A stretch of DNA of 64,000 bases from the NCBI GenBank assembly GCA_018674495.1, contig JABHAA010000019.1:26761-90760 (forward strand), in the 5' to 3' direction. The position numbers and the translations under genes were made by a program. Within the stretch, counting starts at the first letter, position 1, and the number at the start of each line of letters is the position of its first letter. Origin of the DNA: Rhodospirillaceae bacterium (GTDB lineage Bacteria > Pseudomonadota > Alphaproteobacteria > Rhodospirillales > UBA2165). The notes under the pieces were generated by a model that saw nothing but the letters and a program-made list of their open reading frames with translations, did no database searches and was not told where the DNA came from. This document shows, one piece after another, positions 43,865 through 53,558 of the stretch.

Positions 43865-46036
43865 CTAGCTTCTGTCGGAAACCAAGTGCGGCGTAGCCGG
43901 GCGATGGTGCTCCAACGCGCTGCCGCGCCCCGACAAGCTGGGATTGGTCATGAAAAATTCATGCGCGTTGAAATCGCCGTTGCCCCTGGTCGGGCGCGAA
44001 TAGGTGCCGTCGGCATTCATAATCCAACTCCGCCGTCCATCCAGCAGAACGGCTCCCATGACCTGCTCAAGTACTTGTTGATGAACCGTCGAATTTTCAA
44101 TAGGCACCATGACTTCTACCCGCCAATTCAAATTCCTGGGCATCCAATCGGCGGAGGATATAAAGACTTTGGCCGAGTGGGACGGCAATTCGGCGCCATT
44201 GCCGAACACGACAATGCGCGAGTGTTCCAAAAACCGCCCGACGATGCTCTTGACCCGAATGTTTTCCGAGAGGCCAGGCACGCCCGGGCGCAAACAGCAG
44301 ATTCCGCGAATGATCAGTTCAATCTGCACGCCCGCGCCTGATGCAAGGTAGAGAGCGTCGATGATACCTGGATCGACAAGGGCATTCATTTTCACCCAAA
44401 TTGTCGCCGACCGACCGGCGACCGCATGGGCAATTTCGGCTTCGATCATTTCGAACAAAGTTTCGCGCAAGGTCAGGGGCGAGACCGACAGTTTTTCCAA
44501 ATTCGTGGGTTCGGTGTATCCGGTCATGAAATTGAATATCTGCGCGGCATCATGGCACAGTTTTGGATCACAAGTGAAAAAGGAAAGATCGGTATATATC
44601 TTGGCCGTAACCGGATGATAATTGCCAGTGCCGAAATGCGCATATGAACGCAGTTTGGCGCCTTCGCGGCGAACCACGAGGCTGATCTTGGCGTGTGTCT
44701 TCTTGTCCAGGAAACCAAATACCACGTTGGCGCCGGCTCGCTCCAAATCGCGCGCCCAGCGGATATTGGCCTCCTCGTCAAAACGCGCCTTTAACTCGAC
44801 CATGGCGGTGACCGATTTCCCCGCTTCAGCGGCTTCGATCAGGGCGGCGACGGTGGGCGAATCGTTGCTGGTCCGGTACAGGGTCTGTTTAACGGCAACC
44901 ACATCGGGATCACGCGCGGCCTGGCGAATAAATTGCACCACCACGTCGAAACTTTCGTAAGGGTGATGGACAATAAAATCTTTTTGCCGAATGGCCTCGA
45001 AGCAATCGCCGCCAAGCTCGCGCACGCGTTCGGGAAAGCGCGCGTTGAAGGGATCGAACATGAGATCCGGGCGGTCAAGTTTGCACAACTCGGCGGTATC
45101 GGCGAGACCGACGATCTCCGCCGAGCGAATGACCGCATCGGACGACACTCGGGACTCTTCAACGACCACGGCATACAGCCCGCCGGTGAATTTCGCATCC
45201 ACCGAAAGATGGATGACCGAGCCGTGGCTGCGGCGTTTCAACGCCGATTGATAGGTCCGCATCAAATCTTCGGCTTCTTCGTCCAGCTCGACCTCGCTAT
45301 CGCGGATAATCCGGAAGCAGGCGCTCTCCTCAACCTCAAAATCGGGAAACAATTCGGAAAGAAACAAAACGATGACGTCTTCGAGCAGGATCAGTCGGAC
45401 CGATCGATCGTCCGGCACCGGAATTTGTATAAAGCGGTCCATGATATTGGGAAGCGGAATCAGGGCCTTCAAGATTTGCCCGTCTTTTTTGCTGCGCAAC
45501 TGCAGCGCCATGGAAAACCCCAAATTTGGGATGAACGGAAATGGATGCGCCGGATCAACCGCAACCGGCGTCAAAAGCGAAAAGACCTGTTCATTGAAAT
45601 AGGTTTTCAGCCATTTCAATTCTTCTGGCCCAAGCGCATCCTTGGAGGCGATATGGATACCGGCGCCGCCTAACTCGGATTTCAACGTGGCCCAGGTTTC
45701 TTGCTGATCTGTCATCAATTGGCTGGCCCTGGCGCGCACGCGTTGCAATTGTCCCGCCGGCGTCAATCCGTCCGGGCTCATGCCGGCAAACCCGGCGTCA
45801 ACCTGGCCCTTCAATCCGGCGATGCGAACCATAAAGAACTCATCCAGATTGGATGCCGAGATCGAAAGAAAACGGATCCGTTCCAGAAGCGGGTAATCCT
45901 GGTTTCCTGCCTCTTCAAGCACGCGCGCGTTAAACTCCAACCACGATAATTCCCGGTTCAGAAATCGTTCCTTGGCATCAATGCCGATTGGAGCCGCGTC
46001 ATTATTCGCATTCAGGGCCACAAAATTTCCGATCAT
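43865..46036 (-). CDS. ppk1: Polyphosphate kinase 1
   Basis: A 723-aa PPK1 that reversibly polymerises the gamma-phosphate of ATP into polyphosphate. The N-terminal domain is FLNRELSWLEFNARVLEEA. The catalytic phospholipase-D-like halves contain the autophosphorylated His (about H467, in YAHFGTGNYHPVTAK) and a second DWMPRNLNWRVEVMVPI segment. The length is right for the family. ppx follows on the same strand, 20 bases after its stop. Confidence 0.95.
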   Translation of the reverse strand: MIGNFVALNANNDAAPIGIDAKERFLNRELSWLEFNARVLEEAGNQDYPLLERIRFLSISASNLDEFFMVRIAGLKGQVDAGFAGMSPDGLTPAGQLQRVRARASQLMTDQQETWATLKSELGGAGIHIASKDALGPEELKWLKTYFNEQVFSLLTPVAVDPAHPFPFIPNLGFSMALQLRSKKDGQILKALIPLPNIMDRFIQIPVPDDRSVRLILLEDVIVLFLSELFPDFEVEESACFRIIRDSEVELDEEAEDLMRTYQSALKRRSHGSVIHLSVDAKFTGGLYAVVVEESRVSSDAVIRSAEIVGLADTAELCKLDRPDLMFDPFNARFPERVRELGGDCFEAIRQKDFIVHHPYESFDVVVQFIRQAARDPDVVAVKQTLYRTSNDSPTVAALIEAAEAGKSVTAMVELKARFDEEANIRWARDLERAGANVVFGFLDKKTHAKISLVVRREGAKLRSYAHFGTGNYHPVTAKIYTDLSFFTCDPKLCHDAAQIFNFMTGYTEPTNLEKLSVSPLTLRETLFEMIEAEIAHAVAGRSATIWVKMNALVDPGIIDALYLASGAGVQIELIIRGICCLRPGVPGLSENIRVKSIVGRFLEHSRIVVFGNGAELPSHSAKVFISSADWMPRNLNWRVEVMVPIENSTVHQQVLEQVMGAVLLDGRRSWIMNADGTYSRPTRGNGDFNAHEFFMTNPSLSGRGSALEHHRPATPHLVSDRS

Positions 46037-46454
46037 TCGTTGCTGGCGGCGCCAGGTACCGGGCCGGCAAATGGGAAAAATTCACCCAATCAACCCGGGA
46101 TTTCCCGTATTTTACCACAAAAATTTCGGAAACGGAAATTTCGCCATTGAATCAGGCACCTGCGTGATTATCTTATAGGATCAGCGCACCCTTCGGCGCA
46201 ATGGCCGTTGGCATATGTAATTGCATCCCTATAACCCTGAAGGGAAAATCGATTTCCCGGAAATAGGCCATTTTACGCCCGTTCGTTGGTTTGAATTGCA
46301 ACTCTTGAACTACTGTTCGTGAGTGATTAGCTTTAATGATAACAATGGAACGGGTAAACCGTTAATAAGTTGCGGCGCGGTCGTTGGGAGTTTTTCCAAT
46401 CCGGCCTTGTCCGTTTGCGAGGGATTCCAGTCACGGTCAGTATTGGCCGCCACA

Positions 46455-49400
46455 ATGGCAGCGTCGAAGGACACCAAATCTCCCATGCCGTCCAAGAACA
46501 AATCATCCGATGCTTCTTTCGAACTAGCTGAATTGTTTACCAATTCGGCGAGCGCGCTTGCATTGTGGGGCCAAGACGGTCGGCTTATGCAGTTCAACGA
46601 TCATTTCCGGGAATTGTACCAGGGCAGAAAATTTCAAGTCGCCGCCGGCAGCAAATTGTCGGAAGCCGACGCAGCGCTGAAATCCCGGGTTATTTCTTTC
46701 CCAGGGAAAAGCCAGGGCAACCTTTTGCTCCCGGACCGGCGCAAGTCCGGAAAGCCAAGTATCATCGACATCCAATTGGATGACGGTAGTTGGTGGATCG
46801 TTACCGCGCGCAGGACCACCAGCGGTCAGGTGATGAATTCGATCTTCAATGTCACCGGTATCAAGCAAAATGAATTGGAAGCGCAGCGGTTGGCACAGCG
46901 CAACGCGCAAATGGCCGTCGCAATTTCAGCCATGGATTCCGGCGTGGTGATCACCAATCCGAATATGCCGGACAACCCGATTGTGTTCGTCAATCCGGCC
47001 TTCGTTCCGCCGCCAAATATTTCCCGTGACAACCTGCTCGGCAAACCGTTTCAAATTCTATTTCAAAACCGCGAAGATCGCAGCGCGCTCAAGCACCTGC
47101 TTAAAGACGTGAAACGGCAAAAATTGGCGCGCGCCGTTTTGCCCCGTTTTGCAAATGGCGGCAGCCCGACCTGGCACGAGCTGCGCCTCAACCCGGTGCT
47201 CGGCGACAATGGGCGCGTGAACTATTACCTCGGCATCCAAACCGATGTAACCGTCTCCAAGCAATCCGAGCTCGAATTGCAGATCCGGATGAGCCAGCAA
47301 TCGGCAATCGCCGAGCTGGGCCACCGGGCGCTGGCCGGCGCCGACCTGGAAGAATTGTTCGATGACGCCGTGCGCATGGTCGCGGCGGCGTGGAACGCCA
47401 AATATGTCAGCATCGAAGAGCTGGCCGGTAACGGGGGCAGGCTCCGCCTTATCGCCGGAACCGGATGGAACAAAAGCCAACTTGGAAAATTTGAAACCCG
47501 GATCAGCCGCACTTCGATATTATCCAGGGTACTGACATCGGGGAACACCGAAACCGTCCGCCGCAGCGCCGCCGAGGCGGGCCGCAACAAGGGGCTCGCC
47601 GGAGCCAAAAAGTTGCGCCAATCGGTGGTTGCCGCCATCTCGGGGCGGGAAATGCCATACGGTATTCTTGCCGTACATGGCGGCGCCGAGCTCAAGCATG
47701 GCCCCGACGATATCAATTTCCTGGAATCCATGGCCTATGTGCTGGGCGTCGCGGTCGAGCGCGCGCTGTCCGAAGAAGCCATCCGCGAAAGCGAATACCG
47801 CTTTGAACTGGCGGTGAAAGGCTCCAACGATGGCATTTGGGACTGGGACATCAAGCGCGACCGCACTTATATTTCGGCGCGCTGGAAAACGATGATCGGC
47901 TTCGACGAAAAGTCGCGCTTTGATAACATGGAGGCGTGGATTGATAACATCCATTCCGAGGACCAGGAATTATTCCGCTCGGCCCTCAAATCCCATCTTT
48001 CAGGGGAAGCCCCGTATTTTATCTGCGAGCACCGGATGCTGCACCACGACGGCACCTATCGGTGGATGCTGGCACGCGGGCTCGCGGTCCGCGATACGGC
48101 CGGCAAGGCGACCCGCATCGCCGGATCGCTCAGCGACATCAACGAAAACAAGCATACCGAACATCAGTTGCTGAAAGATGCGCTCCACGATTCGCTCACT
48201 GGATTGCCCAACCGGGCACTGTTCACCGACCGTGTGACTCAGGCCATTTCGCGGACAATGCGCAATTCAGACTTCCTGTTTGCCGTCATGTTCTTAGATT
48301 TTGACCGGTTCAAGATGGTCAATGACTCACTTGGCCATTCCTACGGCGACCAGATGTTAATCGAAATCAGCTACCGTTTGCGAGACTGCGTCCGCGAGAT
48401 CGACACGGTTGCTCGGCTCGGCGGCGACGAGTTTGCGATACTCCTGGAAGATATCGACGCCGAGGACGAGGCCGAAGAGGTGGCGCGGCGCATCAACAAA
48501 CTTTTGGGCGGTCCGTTCCGGCTTGCCGATAAGGATATTGTCTCCAATGCCAGCATTGGCATCGCCTTTTCGTCGCTCGGTTACAGCCATCCCGAGGAAA
48601 TGATTCGCGACGCGGATATCGCAATGTACCAGGCGAAATCTCAAGGACGGGCGCGCCATATCGTGTTTGATAAGGGCATGCATGTGCTCGCAGTTACCCA
48701 GCTTGAGATTGAGACCGACCTTAGACAAGCCATCGAGAACGACGAATTTTTACTTTATTATCAGCCTGTTATGAATGCGGAGAACGAAAAAATATCAGGA
48801 TTTGAGGCGCTGATACGATGGCAACATCCGCGCCGGGGCTTTGTGCCACCGGGTGATTTTATTGCCATCGCCGAGGAAACCAAATTGATCATTCCGATTG
48901 GCCGGTGGGTCATTCGCGAAGCCGCCAAACAGGCGCGCATCTGGCAGCGCGCCTTTCCAAAGCAGGAGCTGAATGTCAGCGTCAACATCGCCCCGCAACA
49001 ATTCACCGATCCCAATTTGATCGACGATATCCGTGATGCGCTGGCAGAAACGAAGCTTCCTGGGCAGCGCCTAAAGGTCGAGATTACCGAAAGCGCAATC
49101 ATGGAAAATCCCCATGAGGTGACCCAACGTCTGAACCAAATTCGCGAAATGGGCGTCCAACTTCACGTCGATGATTTCGGTACCGGCTATTCATCACTCA
49201 GCCATCTGCATCGGTTTCCCATCGATGCGCTTAAAGTGGACCGCTCGTTTGTCATTTCGATGGGCGAATCGGACGAGAATATGGAAATTGTCCGCACCAT
49301 CATCGCGCTCGCCCACAATCTAAAATTGAAGACCGTCGCCGAGGGTGTCGAAACCCGCGGCGCACTCGAACAATTGAAGAAGCTCGGTTGCGATTTTGCA

Positions 49401-49469
49401 CAAGGCTACTTCTTCTCGCGCCCCTTGGAAGTCAGCGATGCGACCAAGTTTATTTCCAAGAACACCTGA
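46455..49469 (+). CDS. PAS-GAF-PAS-GGDEF-EAL c-di-GMP signalling protein
   Basis: About 1004 aa from ATG 46455; the open frame reaches a GTG at 46323, but that stretch looks non-coding. Order of domains: a PAS-like segment (about 20-140), then a second PAS with the LOV-like arrangement NPIVFVNPAFVPP and LGKPFQILFQ but no flavin-binding Cys (about 150-285). A GAF follows (about 290-440), then a PAS/PAC (about 444-570). GGDEF (motif about residue 655, RLGGDEFAIL) and EAL (GFEALIRW about 783, with DDFGTGYSSL) complete it. Both output motifs look intact, so it could act as cyclase, phosphodiesterase or a bifunctional enzyme. It is encoded opposite to its neighbours ppk1 and hda. Confidence 0.88.
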   Translation: MAASKDTKSPMPSKNKSSDASFELAELFTNSASALALWGQDGRLMQFNDHFRELYQGRKFQVAAGSKLSEADAALKSRVISFPGKSQGNLLLPDRRKSGKPSIIDIQLDDGSWWIVTARRTTSGQVMNSIFNVTGIKQNELEAQRLAQRNAQMAVAISAMDSGVVITNPNMPDNPIVFVNPAFVPPPNISRDNLLGKPFQILFQNREDRSALKHLLKDVKRQKLARAVLPRFANGGSPTWHELRLNPVLGDNGRVNYYLGIQTDVTVSKQSELELQIRMSQQSAIAELGHRALAGADLEELFDDAVRMVAAAWNAKYVSIEELAGNGGRLRLIAGTGWNKSQLGKFETRISRTSILSRVLTSGNTETVRRSAAEAGRNKGLAGAKKLRQSVVAAISGREMPYGILAVHGGAELKHGPDDINFLESMAYVLGVAVERALSEEAIRESEYRFELAVKGSNDGIWDWDIKRDRTYISARWKTMIGFDEKSRFDNMEAWIDNIHSEDQELFRSALKSHLSGEAPYFICEHRMLHHDGTYRWMLARGLAVRDTAGKATRIAGSLSDINENKHTEHQLLKDALHDSLTGLPNRALFTDRVTQAISRTMRNSDFLFAVMFLDFDRFKMVNDSLGHSYGDQMLIEISYRLRDCVREIDTVARLGGDEFAILLEDIDAEDEAEEVARRINKLLGGPFRLADKDIVSNASIGIAFSSLGYSHPEEMIRDADIAMYQAKSQGRARHIVFDKGMHVLAVTQLEIETDLRQAIENDEFLLYYQPVMNAENEKISGFEALIRWQHPRRGFVPPGDFIAIAEETKLIIPIGRWVIREAAKQARIWQRAFPKQELNVSVNIAPQQFTDPNLIDDIRDALAETKLPGQRLKVEITESAIMENPHEVTQRLNQIREMGVQLHVDDFGTGYSSLSHLHRFPIDALKVDRSFVISMGESDENMEIVRTIIALAHNLKLKTVAEGVETRGALEQLKKLGCDFAQGYFFSRPLEVSDATKFISKNT

Positions 49470-49516
49470 CCCCCACGCCAATTTTATTTCAATATTAACG
49501 CTATTCCATTGTAAGT

Positions 49517-51205
49517 ATGGGATGTACCTCGAGCGGTGAATGGAGTGATCCACCGGTGACGCAATTCGGCAAATTTTCGCCATGGATTTGGTGCTTTATC
49601 TGGCTGGCGCTGGTAACCGGCGCGCTCATCCTCAGGCCGCTGTTGCCGGTCGATGAAACCCGCTATGTGAGTGTCGCCTGGGATATGTGGCTGAACGGTG
49701 ACTATCTGGTCCCGCACCTCAACGATGCCGCATACAGCCATAAGCCGCCGCTTTTGTTTTGGCTGATCAATGCCGGCTGGTTCGTGCTCGGCCTCAACGA
49801 CTGGACGCCGCGTCTGATTGCGCCGTTGTTCGGCCTCGGCTCGCTGTTCCTGACATCGGCATTAGCGAAACGGCTTTGGCCGGCCAGCCAAGCCTATCTG
49901 GTGGCTCCATTTCTCCTGCTGGGCTGCTTTTATTGGGGCCTTTATACGACGCTGACCATGTTCGATCTTATGACCGCGTTCTGGGCACTCGCCGGTATTC
50001 ATGGCCTGATCGACGCCTGGCAGGGCCGGGCTTTGCGCGGCTGGAGCCTGTTCGGGATCGCCATCGGTCTTGGGATTTTAAGCAAGGGACCGGTGATATT
50101 TTTGTTTCTTATTCCGGCGGCGCTATTTGCGCCCTATTGGGCGGTGGGCGGACCCAAGCTACGCCTTGGCAATTGGTATCTGGGCGCGGCCCTCGGGCTT
50201 ATTCTGGGCGCCGCCATTGCCCTCGGCTGGGCGTTACCGGCGGGGATTGCCGGCGGCGAGGCATACCGCAACGCCATATTCTGGGGCCAGTCCGCGGGAA
50301 GGCTGGTCAGCTCCTTCGCCCATCAACAGCCCGTCTGGTGGTATCTAGCGATCCTGCCGGGATTGCTACTGCCGTGGATTGTCTGGCCGAGCCTTTTGGC
50401 GGCTGTCTGGCGGGCGGCGCGCGGCAGGTTTCGCCCCGGCGGCGGGGGCCGGCCCGACGCCGGCTTGCGCCTGGCCGCCGTATGGATCCTGGCAGCCTTC
50501 GTTCTGTTGTCCTTTATCAGCGGTAAGCGACCGCATTATTTGTTGCCGGCGTTTCCGGCCATCGCCATCGCCGGGGCTGTTCTGATCGCCCGCCTGAGCG
50601 CCGGAGATCTAATTGGCCGCCGCTTGGACATGGCGCCGGCGGCGGCGATCGCCGGGCTGCTCGGCCTTTTGGTTTTGGCAGCGCCGCAAATCGATGCCAG
50701 GCTGGAATTGGAGGCGCTGACCGGCACGGTACCGGTCTTGTGGGCGCTGCCCTTGCTGGCCGCCGCCGCATTGCTGATGATCGTGCCACCCGCCGCCGCC
50801 CACGCCCGCATCCTGGCCATCGGCGGGCTTAGCGCCATTCTGCTGATCTCGCTACAGGGAATTGCCCAGCCCAGGCTCAACCAGGCGTACGATCTGGCGC
50901 CGCTGGCCAAGCGCCTGTCCGCAGCTCAGGCAGAGGGCTACGTCATCGCCAATTACGGCAAGTATCACGGCCAGTTTAACTTTCTCGGTCGCCTGAGAAA
51001 ACCGCTGGTCGAAACCGGTGACGGCGAAATTATGCAATTTTTGAAAGACCATCCGAATGCGAAGATCGTTTCCTACCACGACCGCATCAAAAAGGACCGG
51101 GCGCCCGATTACGTTCAAAAATTCCGCAACCGGCTAATCGCGGTATGGGACGCAGCGGCGGTGAGGATCGATCCCGGAGTGGCGAGGCGTAACGCTGAGC
51201 CTTAA
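49517..51205 (+). CDS. ArnT/PMT-like membrane glycosyltransferase (GT39/GT83 type)
   Basis: A ~550-562-aa polytopic inner-membrane glycosyltransferase. Residues about 35-70 have PVDETRYVSVAWDMW (DE in the first periplasmic loop, catalytic in ArnT) and PHLNDAAYSHKPPLLFWL. Multiple hydrophobic segments and a soluble C-terminal domain follow. ArnT-type enzymes use undecaprenyl-linked sugar donors to decorate lipid A; the acceptor here is unknown. A GTG at 49556 with GGAG ten bases upstream is an alternative start to ATG 49517. It converges with hda. Confidence 0.82.
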   Translation: MGCTSSGEWSDPPVTQFGKFSPWIWCFIWLALVTGALILRPLLPVDETRYVSVAWDMWLNGDYLVPHLNDAAYSHKPPLLFWLINAGWFVLGLNDWTPRLIAPLFGLGSLFLTSALAKRLWPASQAYLVAPFLLLGCFYWGLYTTLTMFDLMTAFWALAGIHGLIDAWQGRALRGWSLFGIAIGLGILSKGPVIFLFLIPAALFAPYWAVGGPKLRLGNWYLGAALGLILGAAIALGWALPAGIAGGEAYRNAIFWGQSAGRLVSSFAHQQPVWWYLAILPGLLLPWIVWPSLLAAVWRAARGRFRPGGGGRPDAGLRLAAVWILAAFVLLSFISGKRPHYLLPAFPAIAIAGAVLIARLSAGDLIGRRLDMAPAAAIAGLLGLLVLAAPQIDARLELEALTGTVPVLWALPLLAAAALLMIVPPAAAHARILAIGGLSAILLISLQGIAQPRLNQAYDLAPLAKRLSAAQAEGYVIANYGKYHGQFNFLGRLRKPLVETGDGEIMQFLKDHPNAKIVSYHDRIKKDRAPDYVQKFRNRLIAVWDAAAVRIDPGVARRNAEP

Positions 51206-51221
51206 GGCTGAGATCCCGCAT

Positions 51222-51890
51222 CTACAACTCGGTGAGAATACCGCGCACGAATGGCAAGGTGATCTCCCGGCGGCGCGCCAGGGCGGCCCGGTCGATACGA
51301 TCAACCAAATCGCGCGCCGCATCCAGAGACCGCTCGATACGCGGCACCATAAAATCGATCACCGTCCCGTCGATGGACAATTGCCGATCCGAGAACAATT
51401 TGACCAGCACGCCCTTGATCACCGTATCGTCGGGCCGGCCGATGGCGCAGGCTGGTGCGCCAAGCAATCGCGACGACAAATCCCGCAAATCCGGGTTCCA
51501 GATTTTGGGAGCCTTGGAGGACGTCAACAATATTTGCCCGCCCGTTGCCGCGACTGCATTATAGATATGCAGTAGCGTTTCCTCACCGAATTCCGTATCG
51601 GCGTCGTCGGCGGTGTAGGCGGCGGCGCTGCTATCAATGCACGCCAACGCCGCCTCTTCGTTTTTGGCGCCGTTCAACGAGCGGGCGCCGGCGCGGCTTG
51701 AAAAGACTTGCAGCAGATGGGATTTGCCGCAGCCGGCGGGCCCATAAATAACCAGCGCCGGCGCCGGCCAGTCGGGCCATCGGTCGAGCCAGGCAACCGC
51801 ATCCCGGTTGCAGTCCGACACCAGAAAATCCTCTCCCGACAGGGCCGGACGGTGGTCAAAGCTAAAGGTGAGCTGACCCGTCCCGCTCAC
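51222..51890 (-). CDS. hdaA: Hda-like DnaA regulatory inactivator
   Basis: A 222-aa AAA+ protein related to DnaA's ATPase domain. Near the N-terminus QLTFSF resembles the beta-clamp-binding motif of Hda. Walker A is GPAGCGKSHLL (about 50-60), with a helical lid domain at the C-terminus. Hda with the loaded clamp stimulates ATP hydrolysis by DnaA to limit initiation. The GTG start overlaps the AI-2E gene's stop (GTGA); the longer frame from 52049 overlaps that gene and is rejected. Walker B is degenerate, as expected for such paralogues. Confidence 0.87.
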   Translation of the reverse strand: MSGTGQLTFSFDHRPALSGEDFLVSDCNRDAVAWLDRWPDWPAPALVIYGPAGCGKSHLLQVFSSRAGARSLNGAKNEEAALACIDSSAAAYTADDADTEFGEETLLHIYNAVAATGGQILLTSSKAPKIWNPDLRDLSSRLLGAPACAIGRPDDTVIKGVLVKLFSDRQLSIDGTVIDFMVPRIERSLDAARDLVDRIDRAALARRREITLPFVRGILTEL

Positions 51891-52957
51891 GAAGGATCGC
51901 CGTCGGAATTTTTGTAGAGCGCGCTGTCCAGATATTGATCGATCACGAAACGAACCACGACGCCAATGGTTGCCGCCACTGGAATGGCCAGCAGAATTCC
52001 GGTAAAGCCGAACAAGGCGCCGCCGACCATGAGCGCAAAGATGACCCATACCGCATGCAAGCGGACCTTATCGCCGACAAATTTTGGCGTAAGGAATATG
52101 GATTCCAATAATTGCCCGACCGCGAAAACCGCCAAAACCAACAGCACCGGCTGCCAAGCGCCGAACTGAACCACGGCGATGGCAACCGCAATCGCCAAGC
52201 CGATCAGCATGCCGAAATAGGGAACGAACGACATCAAGCCGGCGGCGATGCCGATCAGCAGACCAAAATCCAAGCCGACCAGCGTCAGACCAACGCCGTA
52301 GATGACGGCGAGGCACAGCCCGACGATCATCTGGCCGCGCACAAATCCGGCGATGACACTGTCGATATCGGCAAAGATGGCGCGCAAGTTCTGCGCCGAG
52401 CCCCGCGGCAGCCAGCTATCGATCCGAGTAACGATATCGTCCCAATCCCGCAAGAGATAGAAACTGACCACCGGCGTAATCACCACCAGGGAAATCGCAT
52501 TGAACAAGGCCAAGCCACCCTGCCAAATGCCGCCTAGCACCCGGATCAACCAAGCCGCCGCCGCCGCACCGAAATTTTTGGAGGTGGCGCCAATCTCGTC
52601 CAATGGCCGACCGGGAAATTTTTCCTGAAGCGCCGCCTTGGCCGGTTCCAGCCAAACGGTAACGGTATCAATTATGGCTGGGACTTTGGCGAACAATCCG
52701 ACGACTTGGCTCTGCAGCAGCGGCGCGATAACAATTACCAAGGCAATCATCGCGGCAAAAAACAGAATGCAGACCGCCAGCGTCGCGGCAAGTCTGGAGC
52801 CGCCCTTTTTTTCCATCCAATCGACGACCGGATCGAGGAAATAGGCGACCGCCAAGCCGGCGATAAAGGGAAACAGGACGCTGCCGACCAATACCACGAG
52901 CACGATTGCGGCGGCCAGAACCGCCGTCCAAACCCAGAACTGGCGCTCCCGGCTCAC
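51887..52957 (-). CDS. AI-2E-family transporter (PerM/YdgG-like)
   Basis: A ~356-aa membrane protein with about seven to eight hydrophobic segments. It has typical family parts: DPVVDWMEKKGGSRLAATL after the first helices and TPKFVGDKVRLHAVWVIFALMVGGALFGFTGILLAIPVAA near the C-terminus. Members export autoinducer-2, act as Na+(Li+)/H+ antiporters or are uncharacterised. The GTG at 52957 overlaps the upstream stop as GTGA; the open frame to 52993 would overlap it further. It is translationally coupled on both sides. Confidence 0.87.
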   Translation of the reverse strand: MSRERQFWVWTAVLAAAIVLVVLVGSVLFPFIAGLAVAYFLDPVVDWMEKKGGSRLAATLAVCILFFAAMIALVIVIAPLLQSQVVGLFAKVPAIIDTVTVWLEPAKAALQEKFPGRPLDEIGATSKNFGAAAAAWLIRVLGGIWQGGLALFNAISLVVITPVVSFYLLRDWDDIVTRIDSWLPRGSAQNLRAIFADIDSVIAGFVRGQMIVGLCLAVIYGVGLTLVGLDFGLLIGIAAGLMSFVPYFGMLIGLAIAVAIAVVQFGAWQPVLLVLAVFAVGQLLESIFLTPKFVGDKVRLHAVWVIFALMVGGALFGFTGILLAIPVAATIGVVVRFVIDQYLDSALYKNSDGDPS

Positions 52958-53520
52958 TCGCCGGGCTCCATGGCGGCCGCCCGGCGGCTCCAAATAATCA
53001 CATAGGTCGCGCCCGACAGGATCGAAGTGACGGCAACCGCCATGCCGGCGATTTGAATTGCCAATTCGGCCTCAATAGAGAATCCCGCCGCCCCCATCAC
53101 GAGCATGACCATAAGAAACTGGAACGTCGTATTAATCTTCGAGATGATGAGCGGGTGCATGGTCAGATTTTGAAATAATATCTGGTAGACCGATGCGCCG
53201 GCGACAATCAAGCCATCTCGGAACACAACCAAAATGACCAGCCAAACCTCGATATAGCCGGCGGCGCCAAGGGTAATGAAGACGCAGACTAGCAAAGCCT
53301 TATCGGCGATGGGGTCGAGAAAGGCGCCGATTTCGGAGCGCAGGTTGAACCGTTTGGCGATATACCCATCAAGGGCGTCGCTGAAGCCGGCGGCAACAAA
53401 CACCCAAAACGCCAACAACATGGAGCCGTTCAGTATCAGCCACACGGTAAACGGAATCGATATCAGGCGCCCAAGGCTGATGAGATTGGGAATATTCAGC
53501 TTCAAGGTTTGGTATTTCAA
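52954..53520 (-). CDS. CDP-alcohol phosphatidyltransferase (PgsA-like)
   Basis: A 188-aa membrane enzyme of phospholipid synthesis. The CDP-alcohol motif SDALDGYIAKRFNLRSEIGAFLDPIADK (about residues 48-75) has all four catalytic Asp, with AK where many members have AR. An N-terminal NIPNLISLGRLISIPF matches PgsA-type phosphatidylglycerophosphate synthases or cardiolipin synthases. The overlapping AI-2E and hda genes downstream indicate one transcript. Confidence 0.88.
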   Translation of the reverse strand: MKYQTLKLNIPNLISLGRLISIPFTVWLILNGSMLLAFWVFVAAGFSDALDGYIAKRFNLRSEIGAFLDPIADKALLVCVFITLGAAGYIEVWLVILVVFRDGLIVAGASVYQILFQNLTMHPLIISKINTTFQFLMVMLVMGAAGFSIEAELAIQIAGMAVAVTSILSGATYVIIWSRRAAAMEPGE

Positions 53521-53558
53521 TTGTGTACTCCGGTTTGAAACGAAGGGCGGAAACGGCC

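Noticed and set aside
51195..51212. Palindrome around the stop of the glycosyltransferase gene (AGCCTTAAGGCT) as a terminator
   Set aside because: Only 12 bases with no loop or T-run; likely coincidence of codons at the stop.
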